The notes: generated by a model not told the origin, from the sequence alone. 64,000 bases of DNA from Bolinopsis microptera (GCF_026151205.1 NC_087083.1:5558460-5622459); one strand, 5' to 3'; positions 44,723-57,614 are shown, numbered from the stretch's first letter. Made by a program: numbers and translations.

Positions 44723-46006
44723 GGGTGACGGTCACTATACATGGTTTAATAGAATTACATAACATTTCATACAGTCAGATTAGCCTCATGCAATTCGGGT
44801 TTAAAATGTATCCTACAAATACTAGATCTTGGGCGGTAATCTACACATGCTGCAATTTTGTACGCCGCCTTATTTTTTTAGTTGATCAATCATCATGACA
44901 TCATAGACCAGTTCAAGGTGTAGATCTATAGTAATATGCACTATGATTATGTTGGATTTTATTTTGAATTGTATATTAAGTATTTCCTAAATCGTTAACT
45001 TTTGGTCTTTGAGGGCCGCAAAAGTTTATAAATTATTGGCCGGAGGTCCAGAAATAAAGCACTGGAGAGAAGATGGTTCAGATGTCAGTAAAAGAAACTT
45101 GATCGTCGTCCTCCTCCGTGGGATGAGGAGCTGTTATGATGTTTTGTCTCAGCTTATCCCCACATTGTTCCATACAAGCCTTATTATATATAATGGCCTT
45201 ATTATATATATTGGGCATTTTTGCTCTTTCTGCTGTTTCAGCCCTCTGATCTGGTAATTTTTTGCTCCCTATCATAAAAAGTTTCCAATTTTAATCTTTA
45301 TTTTAATTTTAATCTTATTTTCCAATTTTAATCTTACTTTTTTGTGTACAATATATACTTTTTGACTTTTGGGTAAACTTAATTTTTATATTGGGTCAGA
45401 AATTACCATTGTAATTTGACTTTTGATAAGTTAATATTCCTGCCGAGCAAATGCTGAGAGGAATTGAATGTTGCAGATTTTTGCCGCCAAACCGTTATTA
45501 ATATAGAGCATTCTGGAGCTGCTGAGATCGATATCTCTGTTAAAGTGTTAACAACCCAGAAATCAGCTAGACCTCGTCACTTATCAGGACCTTTAAAGTT
45601 TATCACACTGATATCTGCAGATATCCTAGTGTCAACAACACTTGCTGTTTGATTATTGTGTTGTTACCGGTTCATTTAGTTTGAGATATTAAAACAATTG
45701 AGTTGCTGGAAAGATGATAAAGATAATGAAGTTAAATTGTATTTGACAAGACGTAATGATTCAATAAATAAATATCTAATTTATTAAGCATAAAAATAAA
45801 TATGATTGAAATTGCTGAACTTTAAAGGTTTAAAATTGTATATCGTAGGTCTGGCATTTGAGATTACCCTAGGATAAAATCTAACACTATCTAAACAACT
45901 GTTCACTAATAACATATGGGTTTAAAAACTATTTGATGGTGATCGAATTAATCGGCGAGAATCTAATCATCCGCCATCTGATTCGTCAAAGATGAGTGAA
46001 ATTGAT

Positions 46007-49000
46007 CTAGCAATCCATAGGAGTGTCCGTTATGGTATCCCAAAGCACTCCTCGAGCAGTTAAACAGTCCCTGAAAAAGAAATAATCAAATTTTGTAATT
46101 AATATTTAATAATTCAAATTGTTGATGAGAAGAATTAATTAATTTGTTTGTCGTACATGTTTTAGAGCTTTGGTGACATCAAATATGACAAATTTATCAG
46201 GTTAAAGTTTTGCTGGCCTCAAAGAAGTATCAAAGAAGGGGTAAAATTAAATTTCGAATAAAATCACGCCATTAAGTTTGAGTAAGTAATTGATAATAAC
46301 ATACGACGAGAAGTAATTGGAGCAGAAGTCGTCGTGTCGTTTGCAGCCTGTGTGCATGCAGCAGTCTCCACATACCCACAACCAACATGCAGAACATACC
46401 TTGATATTATATCAATTATATTAATTATCTCAATTAAATTAATTATTTCAAATATATTATGCTTCCTTGATGTAAGAGCACGGTATGTTTATTATTACTA
46501 CTAGCAGGAACCCGTCTAACCCTAAAGTGGTGTCAAGACTCGAGAGACTAAAATAATTATTACCTATTTAATTCGCGTTTTTGACACCACTTGGGAGTCC
46601 AAATTTTGGGCACTAAAATTATTATTCCTTGGCCAATTTTTTATTTTTTCATGCTGATTTGAAGGCCATTAAAGCATTTAACCCAGTCAAAAAAGTTTCA
46701 GTTGTATATCTTTTACGGTTTTTGCGGAAAGTTGCGTTAAAGTTGATGCCGTGGTGTCAGTAAAATGGCACAGATATATATATATATATATATCGTCTCG
46801 CTTTATATATAGTAAGATTTAGTAAATGATGATAATTAACCTACTTTGTTCTAGCCTCAAGGAATGACGGTGGTATGATTAGAATAAATGTTGCTTTTTA
46901 AACATTTCTTTAAGTTGCTTGATCCTTAAATTTATTAAGTTTATTAGAAAAATGTATGATAAGATTTCTCTCTGATTAAGATAATGTGTATCAAATTTTT
47001 ATTCGACTACAATTTAATTTTATTAGTATTAACTTAGTTTACTGTCTTAATAGAGGCTGTTTCTTTTACTATCTTGTCGTAGACGGTTTTGCAGGGTACA
47101 AATGTTTATTTTATATCGAATCAGTGATCGTCCAGAATTGTATTTAATTTTACTTAGTTTAGTTTTATTTCATATTTTGAAAAAGTGAATAACTACACTC
47201 ATGACCTTCTAGTTTGTGTTTAAATAAATGACTTCATTTTGAAGACATTTGACTAATCTGACTGAATTTGTGCGATCTTTTAAAATGAAATGAATAATGA
47301 GATCTTTTTAAACGTAACGATAATGAGTAATCACGTGATAATGATAAAGAGATTAGTATTACGTGACATTTTTGTTACTTATGAATATGATCGAACCTTT
47401 GCCGTAGTTTGATATTTTAGAATTTAAAATTGTTTACTTATGCATCGTGCCCATAGTTATAATAAAAAAATGAAGATATGTTAAATAAATTTTGATATAT
47501 TGAACATATTATGTTAGATGTTAATATGTTGAATGTTGATATGTTGATTATGCAATGTGAAGAACCGATTACCTGTCCGCAGACACCTCTACACTCGTTA
47601 CTTATGAGATTGTCCATGCTTGGGTCCGACCATCCGTTATATCTGAAATTAATTAAAAGTTAATTAGTTAATTAGATTAACTAAATGATTAATCGATTAA
47701 GACGGGTAAATTATATTTTCAGGTGGTAACGAATAATACTAAAACAGATATGTGCACCCTGTACAGTAAACCAATTCCAAAAGTTTTAGTAAAAGTAAAA
47801 CAACTCTTTTGCTAATAGCTAATAATAGCAGGTCTTTGCAAACTCCCTAATTATTGGAATTCTTCAGATTTTTAACCATTGTGAGGAAAGATATAATTTG
47901 ACTTACGTGCACTTCTTAGTTGGATTACTGCCGTGATACTTATATGTGTTGGGGTCAACTGCAATTTGTTCTTTTCCCCAACCAAAAAGTCTTTTCTTGA
48001 GCACCGTATCACCTTTTTTGTTCTTGGGGATGTTAACTACGTTAACTACGTTAACAATGTAATTTATCTGCGCTAACTTTACATGTTTGTATAATGCACA
48101 CCTTGCCGGAGTTTGTTTGGTGGGATATCACACGTGGGCGCTGGAGGGCTCAGTGCCAAATAATGTGACCGTCCGTGCAATGTCCGCAAACGCAAAGTCC
48201 ACTCAAATAAAGTTCAATTAGGTATACTCCAGTAGCAGGGAGGGGTTGAGTGTGCACTTCGATGTATAGAGTTTTTTGCTACTGAATCGGGTTAAATAGG
48301 TCATTGGTAACTCAAATCACCGAGGGGCGCATTTTGTATCGCTAGTCCCAGTCCTACAGGGCGAAATTTCTAAATTGCCCTCAGGCGAAAATTTGGGATT
48401 TTTGTATCTCGGCTTCTAAAAGACTTAGAGATTTGAACATTGGCTTAAAATAACCGCAATAGCCTTATTTATATACAAGTTATGAAGCAATCTAAGGTCT
48501 CAAGTGCCTAGTTTTAAAGATATTCACGAAAAACCGTTTTTTGGCTCATCGCAGCCTGAAATACCGGATTATTTTTTATCTCGAGCTAGAAAGGTCGTAG
48601 AAACTTCTCCTATATTGAAAAATATGCGCAATGAGCACATTTATATAAGACTTATGAATCATTATATGCTCTAAAATGCTTATTTGTAGAGATATTAGCA
48701 AAAATCAGTCATTTTGGTTACACCAATACAAATTTGGTAATTAATTTTGTCTTTTTGTTGCAAATATTCACGTTGCAATTTTCAAGATGCGGTTTGTTGC
48801 TATCGATAGGGCTTTATATGCTATTGCATGGTTTTGATACAATCCTTCAGCACCTGACATAGGCAATAGGGGTCACAAACCCTGAAATGTCAGGAACTGG
48901 GCAGTGGCCGAGATAAATATTTGATAATTACTTGGACTCTTGACTCACATACATCTTTTCAACGGTTAGTTAGACATCTTAAACCAGTATTGAACGTTGA

Positions 49001-52000
49001 GTAAAACTTCTGATCCATTTGTAGCTCAGGTGATGTGCCCCAAAACCTCACGCCTGAGTGACAGTGGGCCTTATCGATCATGAGCAGCAAATCACAATGA
49101 CTTTGGGCCTCAGAGACAAGGGCATTCGTACTCTTGGCTTAAATTGGTTCTTCGTTAGTATCATCGATCAGGTTTCTAACTTCTATATCATCTGCCTGTC
49201 CAGTGTCCATCCGTCTCTTTGGGATTCATTATTACTTCAAGTTCAGCCATTTCGCTTCTGTTCAACTGTAGGCGTAATGAGGGACTTCAGTCCAGCAATA
49301 AAGTCAATATCTCTAGATTTAGCAATATCTGGTTTCGCTACTTTTAAGGTAATTGTGTTCAGCAAGCAAGTTTGTAAGTTTTCAGTCGTACTGCCCCAAA
49401 GTATTGGCCCCCAGGGCACCAGTAATGCTGGAGCACTGGTAATGCACATGGTAATTATGCTGATTTTTTGCTTAACATAGCTCATTTTTAAGTTCCTTTT
49501 TCAGCAGTCTTCCCTATCATACTGGCAAAAAACAGATTCACCTCCTTTATCTTTAGGGGGGGGTGTCATGTCCGTCTATGTCCGCCTATGTCCTGTCCTT
49601 TTTGGATTCTATGAGACAACGGACGTGTTTTTTGGGACATTGGCGGACACGGACGGACATTGGCGGACTCGGACGGACATTGGCGGACTCGGACGGACAT
49701 TGGCGGACCCGGACGGACATTGGCGGACTTGGACGGACATTGGTGGACATTAGCGGACATTGGTGGACATTAGCGGACAAACATTTTGAGGACTGAAGAG
49801 TACTGAGGAGGATGGCTGAGGAGGATGGCTGAGGAGGATGGCTGAGGAGGATGACTGAGAGGGAGAAGAAGGATCAGGAAGACCCAGGAGCCAGGAGGAG
49901 GAGGAGGAGGAGGACCCAGAAGGAGGACATAGGAGGAGGAGGAGGATAACTGAGGAGGAGGAGGACTCAGGAGGAGGACTGAGGAGGACTGAGAAAGAGG
50001 AGGACTGAGGAGGATGGCTGAGGAGGATGACTGAGAGGGAGGAGGAGGAGGAAGAGGACTGAGGAGGAGGAGGAGAAGGACTGAGGAGGAGAAGGAGGAC
50101 CCAGGAGGAGGAGGACCCAGGAGGAGGAAGACCCAGGAGGAGGACCCAGGAAAAGGCCCCAGGAGGAGGAGGAGGACTGGGGAGGAGGAGAACTGTTGAG
50201 GACTGATGAGGAGGACTGAGGACGAGGAGGAGGAGTAGGAGGAGGACTGAGGAGGGGAGGAGGAAGAGGACTGGGGAGGATCAGGAAGACCCAGGAGGAC
50301 CCAGGAGGAGAACCCAGGAGGAGGAGGAGGACTGAGGAGGATGGATGAGGAGGATGGCTGGGGAGGATGGCTGAGGAGGATGACTGAGGAGGATGACTGA
50401 GAGGGAGGAGGAGGACTCTGGAGGAGGACTCAGGAGGAAGAGGAGGAGGAGGACGGGAGGAGGACTCAGGAGGAGGACCCAAGAGGAGGAGGACTGAGGA
50501 CCGAGGAGGAAGAGGAGGAGGAGGACCCAGGAGGAGGAGGACTGAGGAGGATGGCTGAGGAGGATGACTGAGAGGGAAGAGGAGGAGGAGGAGGAGGACT
50601 CAGGAGGAGGAGGAGGAGGAGGACTGAGGAGGACTGAGAAGGAGGAGGACTGAGGAGGATGGCTGAGGAGGATGGCTGGGGAGGATGGCTGAGGAGGATG
50701 ACTGAGGAGGATGACTGAGAGGGAGGAGGAGGAGGACTCAGGAGGAGGACTCAGGAGGAAGAGGAGGAGGAGGACTCAGGAGGAGGACTTAGGAGAAATG
50801 AGAAGGAGGAGGAGGAGGAGGAGGAGGACTGAATAGGAGGAGGAGAAGGAGGGGGACTGGGAGAGGACTTGGGAGGAGGAGGACTGATGAGAAGGATGAA
50901 GAGGAGGACCCAGGAGGAGGAGGACTGAGGACTGAGGAGGAAGAGGAGGAGGATGAAGAGGAGGAGGAGGACCCAGGAGGAGGAGGACTGAGGAGGATGG
51001 CTGAGGAGGATGACTGAGAGGGAAGAGGAGGAGGAGGAGGAGGAGGAGGACTCAGGAGGAGGAGGAGGAGGACTGAGGAGGACTGAGAAGAAGGACTGAG
51101 GAGGAGGAGGAGGAGGACTGAATAGGAGGAGGAGGATGGGGACTGGGAGAGGACTGAGGAGGAGGATGGAGGACTGAGGAGAAGGAGGACTGAGGACTGA
51201 GGAGGAAGAGGAGGAGGAGGACCCAGGAGGAGGACCCAGGAGGAGGACTTAGGAGAAATGAGAAGGAGGACTGAGGAGAACTGAGGAGGAGGAGGAGAAG
51301 GAGGAGGACTGAATAGGAGGAGGAGAAGGAGGGGGACTGGGAGAGGACTGGGGAGGAGGAGGACTGATGAGAAGGATGAAGAGGAGGACCCAGGAGGAGG
51401 AGGACTCAGGAGGAGGACTGAGGAGGATGGCTGAGGAGGATGACTGAGAGGGAAGAGGAGGAGGAGGAGGACTCAGGAGGAGGAGGAGGAGGAGGACTGA
51501 GGAGGACTGAGAAGAAGGAGGACTGAGGAGGAGGAGGAGGACTGAATAGGAGGAGGATGGGGACTGGGAGAGGACTGAGGAGGAGGATGGAGGACTGAGG
51601 AGAAGGATGAGGAGGAGGACTGAGGAGGACTGAGGAGGAAGAGGAGGAGGAGGACCCAGGAGGAGGACCCAGGAGGAGGACTCAGGAGGAGGAGGAGGAC
51701 TGGGGAGGAGGAGGACTGTTGAGGACTGATGAGGAGGACTGAGGACGAGGAGGAGGAGTAGGAGGAGGACTGAGGAGGGGAGGAGGAAGAGGACTGAGGA
51801 AGATCAGGAAGACCCAGGAGGAGGAGGAAGAGTAGGAGGAGGAAGCATCTAAATGTTATTTCCATTTTTGTCCGTTTTTGTCCATTTTTGTCCGCTCTAT
51901 TTTTTGTCCGTTTTGAAAATATAGGGTACCGAACGGACAAAAAACATGATCCCCCTATAACAGCAAAAATTGAACATTTTATTTAGCAATTTAGGTGTCC

Positions 52001-55000
52001 ATTAATGTCCGCCTATGTCCGCCTATGTCCCCCTATGTCCGTCTATGTCCGCCTATGTCCGCCTATGTCCGTCTATGTCCGCCTATGTCCGCCTATGTCC
52101 GCCTATGTCCGCCTATGTCCTGTCCTTTTTGGATTCTATAAGACAAGCGGACATAGACGGACGTGACACCCCCCCCTCTTTAATATAATCTTGAACCTGG
52201 GCTATACAGGTTATCGAATGTCCTCCAACCTCGTGCCCCAATTATTGTCAGCCCCAGGACCTCTGGCACCTGCAACTTTGGGTCCCAAAACTTGAAGAAC
52301 TTCGGGCCCAACGATACCTGTCCTTCAGTGACTCTGTGCCCCACATAATTCTAATTTATGACTCAATGTAAATTTTAAATGCTAAGATGGACATTCGATA
52401 ACCTGTAGAGCTCAGGTTCAAGATTATATTTAGAGATAAAGGAGGTGAATCTGTTTTTATTGCCAGTATGATAGGGAAGACTGCTGAAAAAGGAACTTAA
52501 AAATGAGCTATGTTAGCATAATTACCATGTGCATTACCAGTGCTCCAGCATTACTGGTGCCCTGGGGGCCAATACTTTGGGGCAGTACGACTGAAAACTT
52601 ACAAACTTGCTTGCTGAACACAATTACCTTAAAAGTAGCGAAACCAGATATTGCTAAATCTAGAGATATTGACTTTATTGCTGGACTGAAGTCCCTCATT
52701 ACGCCTACAGTTGAACAGAAGCGAAATGGCTGAACTTGAAGTAATAATGAATCTCAAAGAGACGGATGGACACTGGACAGGCAGATGATATAGAAGTTAG
52801 AAACCTGATCGATGATACTAACGAAGAGCCAATTTAAGCCAAGAGTACGAATGCCCTTGTCTCTGAGGCCCAAAGTCATTGTGATTTGCTGCTCATGATC
52901 GATAAGGCCCACTGTCACTCAGGCGTGAGGTTTTGGGGCACATCACCTGAGCTACAAATGGATCAAAAGTTTTACTCAACGTTCAATACTGGTTTAAGAT
53001 GTCTAACTAACCGTTGAAAAGATGTATGTCAGTCAAGAGTCCAAGTAATTATCAAATATTTATCTCGGCCACTGCCCAGTTCCTGAAATTTCAGGGTTTG
53101 TGACCCCTATTGCCTATGTCAGGTGCTGAAGGATTGTATCAAAACCATGCAATAGCATATAAAGTCCTATCGATAGCAACAAACTGCATCTTGAAAATTG
53201 CAACGTGAATATTTGCAACAAAAAGACAAAATTAATTACCAAATTTGTATCGGTGTAACCATAAATGACTGATTTTTGCTAATATCTCTACAAATAAGCA
53301 TTTTAGAGCATATAATGATTCATAAGTCTTATATAAATGTGCTCATTGCGCATATTTTTCAATATAGGAGAAGTTTCTACGACCTTTCTAGCTCGAGATA
53401 AAAAATAATCCGGTATTTCAGGCTGCGATGAGCCAAAAAACGGTTTTTCGTGAATATCTTTAAAACTAGGCACTTGAGACCTTAGATTGCTTCATAACTT
53501 GTATATAAATAAGGCTATTGCGGTTATTTTAAGCCAATGTTCAAATCTCTAAGTCTTTTAGAAGCCGAGATACAAAAATCCCAAATTTTCGCCTGAGGGC
53601 AATTTAGAAATTTCGCCCTGTAGGACTGGGACTAGCGATACAAAATGCGCCCCTCGGTGATTTGAGTTACCAATGACCTATTTAACCCGATTCAGTAGCA
53701 AAAAACTCTATACATCGAAGTGCACACCCAACCCCTCCCTGCTACTGGAGTAGTAGGCACTAGGCATAATATCATGTTATGTGGCGCAGTGTTTGCGCGA
53801 AGATAGAGCAAACTGTCAAACAAAGTCTTCCAGTCCATAGTATGAGCAGAACTAGAATTTAAAATAAATTGATAGGTGGTTAAGCATTGGGAGGATACCA
53901 CTCAACTTACTATTTTGGTGTGGTAGTTCTCAGCTGCGATACCCATTCTGTAAAGAAACATGACAGCTGGAGATTCCCAACCTTTCAACTGAAGCTGGTC
54001 ATGAATAAGTCGAACAGCCTCGGGGAAAAACCTGCAAAATATTTATTCATTAATGGTGTTATTCATTCAAGAAGAATTCTCAGTCCTCTCGGTAATGTAA
54101 TTTGATTTATAATCATAAAAATAAGCTAATTTATAGATTTCTGACGAGAGGGTGTCCAATCTCCATTGTTCCAAGTAAAGCTTGGGGAAACTTACTCGAA
54201 ATCGGGATCGTCCAACAACTCTTTGAATTTTTCTCCTTCCTTTGCCTTACTCTTTTCATCTTTTGCATCGAATTGTTCTCCTGAAAAAGAACGGTCTCTG
54301 TTCTGTTCGAAATGGAAAAATCTTTTTATTTATTGTTTTTATTAAGCTGGTCAATAACAAAAAATGGGAACCCAGCGTGATTCTAACTTAGTTACATCGA
54401 ATAAAAGCAATTTGGCTTACCCTCGATAACGAGGAACATTTCCCTCGAGTTCTTGAAGTAGTCCACTGTCAGAAGGTTTCTGCCCTGTTCGCCGATTACT
54501 TTTAGTGTGGAATATGATCCTCCCTCCAGTAGGTCGATTGAAACAGTCTTTTCTGAAGAAAAATCATTTGGTAGATTTTTACGTGCCTTCCCATTAATTT
54601 TAACGCATGGAATTTGGAAACTTTTTCCATTTTCGTGAATCGGAGCACCTCAGCACCTGCAGAGCAAAATCCTATATAATCGGATAGGTTCAGCTCCATT
54701 AATGACTATGCGGTGTCTTAAAGTTAATCTGAACATTCCTTGTGTTTGGAATATGACACCACATTTTCTTCGATGTCAGTTGTTTTATATAGCTAACCTT
54801 TGTATGTCCTTACAATTTTTGTTATGTTGGTCACAGTGTTAGAACCCTTCATGAAAGAGTAATGGTCTTTCGCAATTATTCCTAATTTATACAGGGACTA
54901 TAATTATAGAGGGTAAAGAAAACGAACAAATCCCACCAGACTACAAATACGATTCTGAGACAAATCATGTGATCTATCTTTGAAAATAAAGTAACTACGC

Positions 55001-55758
55001 CCACACTTCATACTGGTCACGACCATGATCTAACAGCTCCAAAAGAGAACTAACAGCTCCAAAAGAGAACTAGCAGCTCCAAAAGAGAACTGACAGCTCC
55101 AAAAGAGAACTGCAGACAGCTCAAAAAGAGAACTAACAGCTCCAAAAGAGAACTGACAGCTCCAAAAGAGAACTAACAGCTCCAAAAGAGAACTGACAGC
55201 TCAAAAAGAGAACTAACAGCTCCAAAAGAGAACTGACAGCTCAAAAAGAGAACTAACAGCTCCAAAAGAAAACTAACAGCTCCAAAAGAAAACACTTACC
55301 ACCGCATCCGACTCGAATGAGCTTTCCGTCCGCAGCCGTGGGACTGACCTCTAAGATCTGGCAGGCCTCAAGAGCGGGCCCTGTTTGTGACACCTGGAAT
55401 ATTCTCGATTGAAGTTTTTATTATTATTTCTCAAAGGCCTGTAACTAAAGTGATAGAACACCATTAAAGATTAGCGTTGAAAATGAATACAGTTAAACCC
55501 TGATTTACCGCGGAGTTTGGGGAAATAAAAAGCCGCGGTGAATCGGGGTGCAGTAAATCGGGGTTTTACTGTATACTGTTTTAAATTATCCAGAAGTTTG
55601 GAGTTCAATCATATTAAATTGTGGTATTAAGAAGTAACTATTGATGAAATTGAGGAAATAAAATAAAGCTTATTAAGAGAAAAGTGGAAGTAGTTAAGGA
55701 TCTTTACCGTAATGAATGTCAAACAGAGAACAAAAACAGAAACCCCAGCTGTGACCAT
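46007..55758 (-). CDS. Secreted cysteine-rich protein, 9 exons, 290 aa (isoform A)
   Basis: Exons: 55758-55708 (signal peptide MVTAGVSVFVLCLTFIT), 55393-55300, 54552-54421, 54280-54196, 54031-53911, 48067-47907, 47642-47573, 46399-46305, 46070-46007; all GT-AG (acceptor of the eighth is AAG), all phases match, 873 nt with stop. The N-terminal half is a small globular region (RVGCGEKTVSIDLLEGG, VIGEQGRNLLTVDYF), then a charged linker and helices (FFPEAVRLIHDQLQLKG). The C-terminal half is cysteine-rich: KKRLFGWGKEQIAVDPNTY, ECRGVCGQVCSACWLWVC, GDCCMHTGCKRHDDFC, ending DCLTARGVLWD...MDC. I do not recognise the family. Extracellular location follows from the signal peptide and even cysteine spacing. 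A 5.5-kb foldback element occupies intron 5. Isoform B uses other terminal exons downstream. Confidence 0.72.
49556..52178. mobile_element. Nested satellite-bearing element inside the giant foldback
   Basis: Bounded by inverted ends GGTGTCATGTCCGTCTATGT and ACATAGACGGACGTGACACC; both ends also contain GCCTATGTCCTGTCCTTTTT in direct orientation. Inside, in order: a 20-bp array GGACATTGGCGGACTCGGAC (49635-49780), about 2 kb of GAGGA-type polypurine, and a 10-bp array TGTCCGCCTA (about 52000-52120). Confidence 0.6.
49798..51845. repeat. 2-kb GAGGA-type polypurine tract
   Basis: Nearly all-purine on the plus strand, built from GAGGAGGA, GACTGAGGAGGA, GACCCAGGAGGA and GATGGCTGAGGA words arranged in longer repeats of a few hundred bp. 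The Pro/Ser-rich minus-strand frames (50482-49967, 51940-51473) are products of the repeat. Confidence 0.9.
55027..55291. repeat. 20-bp minisatellite in Cys-rich gene intron 2
   Basis: About 13 copies of CTAACAGCTCCAAAAGAGAA with variants CTGACAGCTC and CTCAAAAAG. It ends less than 10 bp from the donor of exon 55393-55300. Confidence 0.9.
55490..55571. mobile_element. Tigger/pogo-like MITE, copy 3
   Basis: 82-bp hairpin CAGTTAAACCCTGATTTACCG ... GTAAATCGGGGTTTTACTG with TA on both sides (55488-55489, 55572-55573), in intron 1 of the Cys-rich gene. Confidence 0.7.
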
Positions 55759-56799
55759 TGTTACCCTGGAGATCAAATTATGAATTGGTCAGATTTTGGG
55801 CGTCGGTAAAAACGTTCGAACGAATAATGAAATCCGTTCGAACGAATAATGAAATCTGTGTCAAAAATTCGTGACGATCTTCCAGTGACCACGCAGTTTA
55901 CTGGGGGCTTGACCGAAGTTAATTGATGTGTTATTATATTATAGCTTTATTGTCAGAAAAAAATGACTCATAAAAAAACATACAGAAAAGCTTAACTGAA
56001 CACTATTCACTGTAGTCTGTACTAAATCAGAGGCTAAACTTCTGTGCAAATCGTTTGCGTTCTAAGATTTTGATATTGATCCTAATATACGAATAACAAT
56101 CAAATAAAAATGAAAGAAAATGTACAGTTTGAAACCGAACGGAAAGCCTCCAGTGCCTATTTGTGAAGAATGAAGATGTATTCACATCATTATAGTTCCA
56201 TTACATGGAACTAATGTCACGTTTACGTGGTCTGTTTATACCACATATCACCATTATAAGGACTTATGTATGTCCATGTTTCTATACCAAGGTCAAAACC
56301 GCCCCCTCACAAAATCTTGTCAAGGGGCGGAAAGGGGCCAACATTTTTAGACTCATTTGGCCAATTCGCCATTGCATTATCCAAATTGCGTTACTGCTAA
56401 AGACAAAGTGTAGTCCAAATTTACATTCCTCATGCTAAAATTCCTTCTTTTTTAAGCAAATTGTCCAACAAAATTGCAGATTCTCCCTCTTTGCACCCTT
56501 TTTGAGACCTATTACAGCTGTAAGTATATTTTCAAAATTGAAAAGACTTTGACCCCTTATATAAAATTGGCAAAGCGAAGCCAAAACCTTGCTAACGTCA
56601 GCAGAAATGTAACGTGAATTTTGGCAAACATTTTTGTTTCAAATCAATTTTATTAATAATAAAACTTTGCTAATTTCCTTAATATTAGTACTTCGGTGAA
56701 CTAAGCTCTGTTGACAAACTGCTTAAATCAGTCGCATAATAACTTTCCCTGCCTACACCCGTCAACATTTTTATACGAAAAACTTACTAGTCGTAGAAA
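55759..56799. other. Upstream region of the Cys-rich gene
   Basis: Holds a 20-bp direct repeat (CGTTCGAACGAATAATGAAA, 55812-55850) about 60-90 bp above the ATG at 55758, otherwise AT-rich with no exon seen. Confidence 0.45.
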
Positions 56800-56908
56800 T
56801 TTTCAATTTCTACGTTTTGAGTACGCCTTGACTTAGAGAGTTGATCAGTACGACTCGTACTGATCAACTCTCTAAGTCAAGGCGTACTCAAAACGTAGAA
56901 ATTGAAAA
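56800..56908. repeat. Perfect 109-bp palindrome
   Basis: Arms of 54 bp around a single centre base at 56854 (AGTACGA-C-TCGTACT). The left arm starts TTTTCAATTTCTACG, the right ends CGTAGAAATTGAAAA. Non-coding. Confidence 0.9.
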
Positions 56909-56913
56909 TGAGT

Positions 56914-57156
56914 TCAAAGTTTAGTAACAAATTGGAAATGATATGGTTTATTAAGTATAACTGAGGTCAGTTTACTATCGCCCTCATCAGATACAAATTT
57001 CACGTGCGTCAGGGCAATTGTTTCATATTCTAGCTCAAACTCGGTTCTCCTTAAAAGCTGTTGGTTTTGTTCCCGTAAACTCTTAATAACTTCACGTCTT
57101 TGTTTTTCGGAGTCGCAGTCGATACTTTCCCTCATCGCATCATGTCCTAATACCAC
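56914..57156 (-). CDS. Possible small terminal exon, coiled-coil-like
   Basis: Open frame of about 80 residues after an acceptor-like TCTGACTAG (about 57160): SIDCDSEKQRREVIKSLREQ ... SDEGDSKLTSVILN, ending TGA. Charged and helix-prone in the first half. No family recognised and no upstream exon found. Confidence 0.2.
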   Translation of the reverse strand: MVLGHDAMRESIDCDSEKQRREVIKSLREQNQQLLRRTEFELEYETIALTHVKFVSDEGDSKLTSVILNKPYHFQFVTKL

Positions 57157-57614
57157 CTAGTCAGAGTATATAATATAATTATGATAGGACACTATAATTA
57201 GTAATATTATAGTTGACACACCATATTAATATTATTGTGCGCCAACTAATTATATCCATTCCATTGGTCTCGACGTGATGAGGAACAGTCTACGGTAAAC
57301 GTGCTGTAGTTCGACACGTATAACTGTGGTGCGAAACCTGAAGTTCGACAAGACCTCCATCTTTCGCACTTGAGTTCATATCGCACTACAGTCCAGATAG
57401 CGTACTGTAGTGCGACACCGGATCCTGTCATATTTGTGATTCGTCGGGTAAGTTCACGTCACATATTTCGAAGTGCGAAGTGATCCATTAAGTCCTTCCG
57501 GTCGGTTCAAGCCACGTATGTCGAAGTGATCCACTGAGTCAGTCGTATTAAGCAGCAGATAAAGACATATCAAGTTGCGATAACAAATTCATATGCTTGG
57601 GCCATATCTGACGA

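Larger units (their letters stand above)
48227..53750. mobile_element. Giant foldback element, 5.5 kb, with ~1.3-kb inverted arms
   Basis: Ends CTCCAGTAGCAGGGAGGGG and CCCCTCCCTGCTACTGGAG, flanked by TA (48225-48226, 53751-53752). The left arm (48227 to about 49553) is the near-identical inverse of about 52432-53750. The same 76-80-residue frame (ITMCITSAPALLVPWGPILW) therefore appears on both strands and is not a gene. No transposase seen. It lies wholly within intron 5 of the Cys-rich gene, between exons 54031-53911 and 48067-47907. The centre carries another nested repeat element. Confidence 0.8.

Noticed and set aside
43785-46399. CCxHxGCxRHD cassettes as secreted phospholipase A2
   Set aside because: The PLA2 histidine pattern needs CC-x-x-H-D; here histidine follows CC by only one residue and the calcium loop is missing.
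49967-51940. Pro/Ser-rich proteins on the minus strand
   Set aside because: They are translations of the GAGGA polypurine repeat.
49058-52733. Identical 76-80-residue frames on opposite strands (ITMCITSAPALLVPWG)
   Set aside because: They are mirror copies in the arms of the foldback element, without start context or homology.
54580-54700. Extra exon in the Cys-rich gene (AEVLRFTKMEK)
   Set aside because: No donor gives a phase that joins the next exon, while exon 55393-55300 joins 54552-54421 directly in phase 1.
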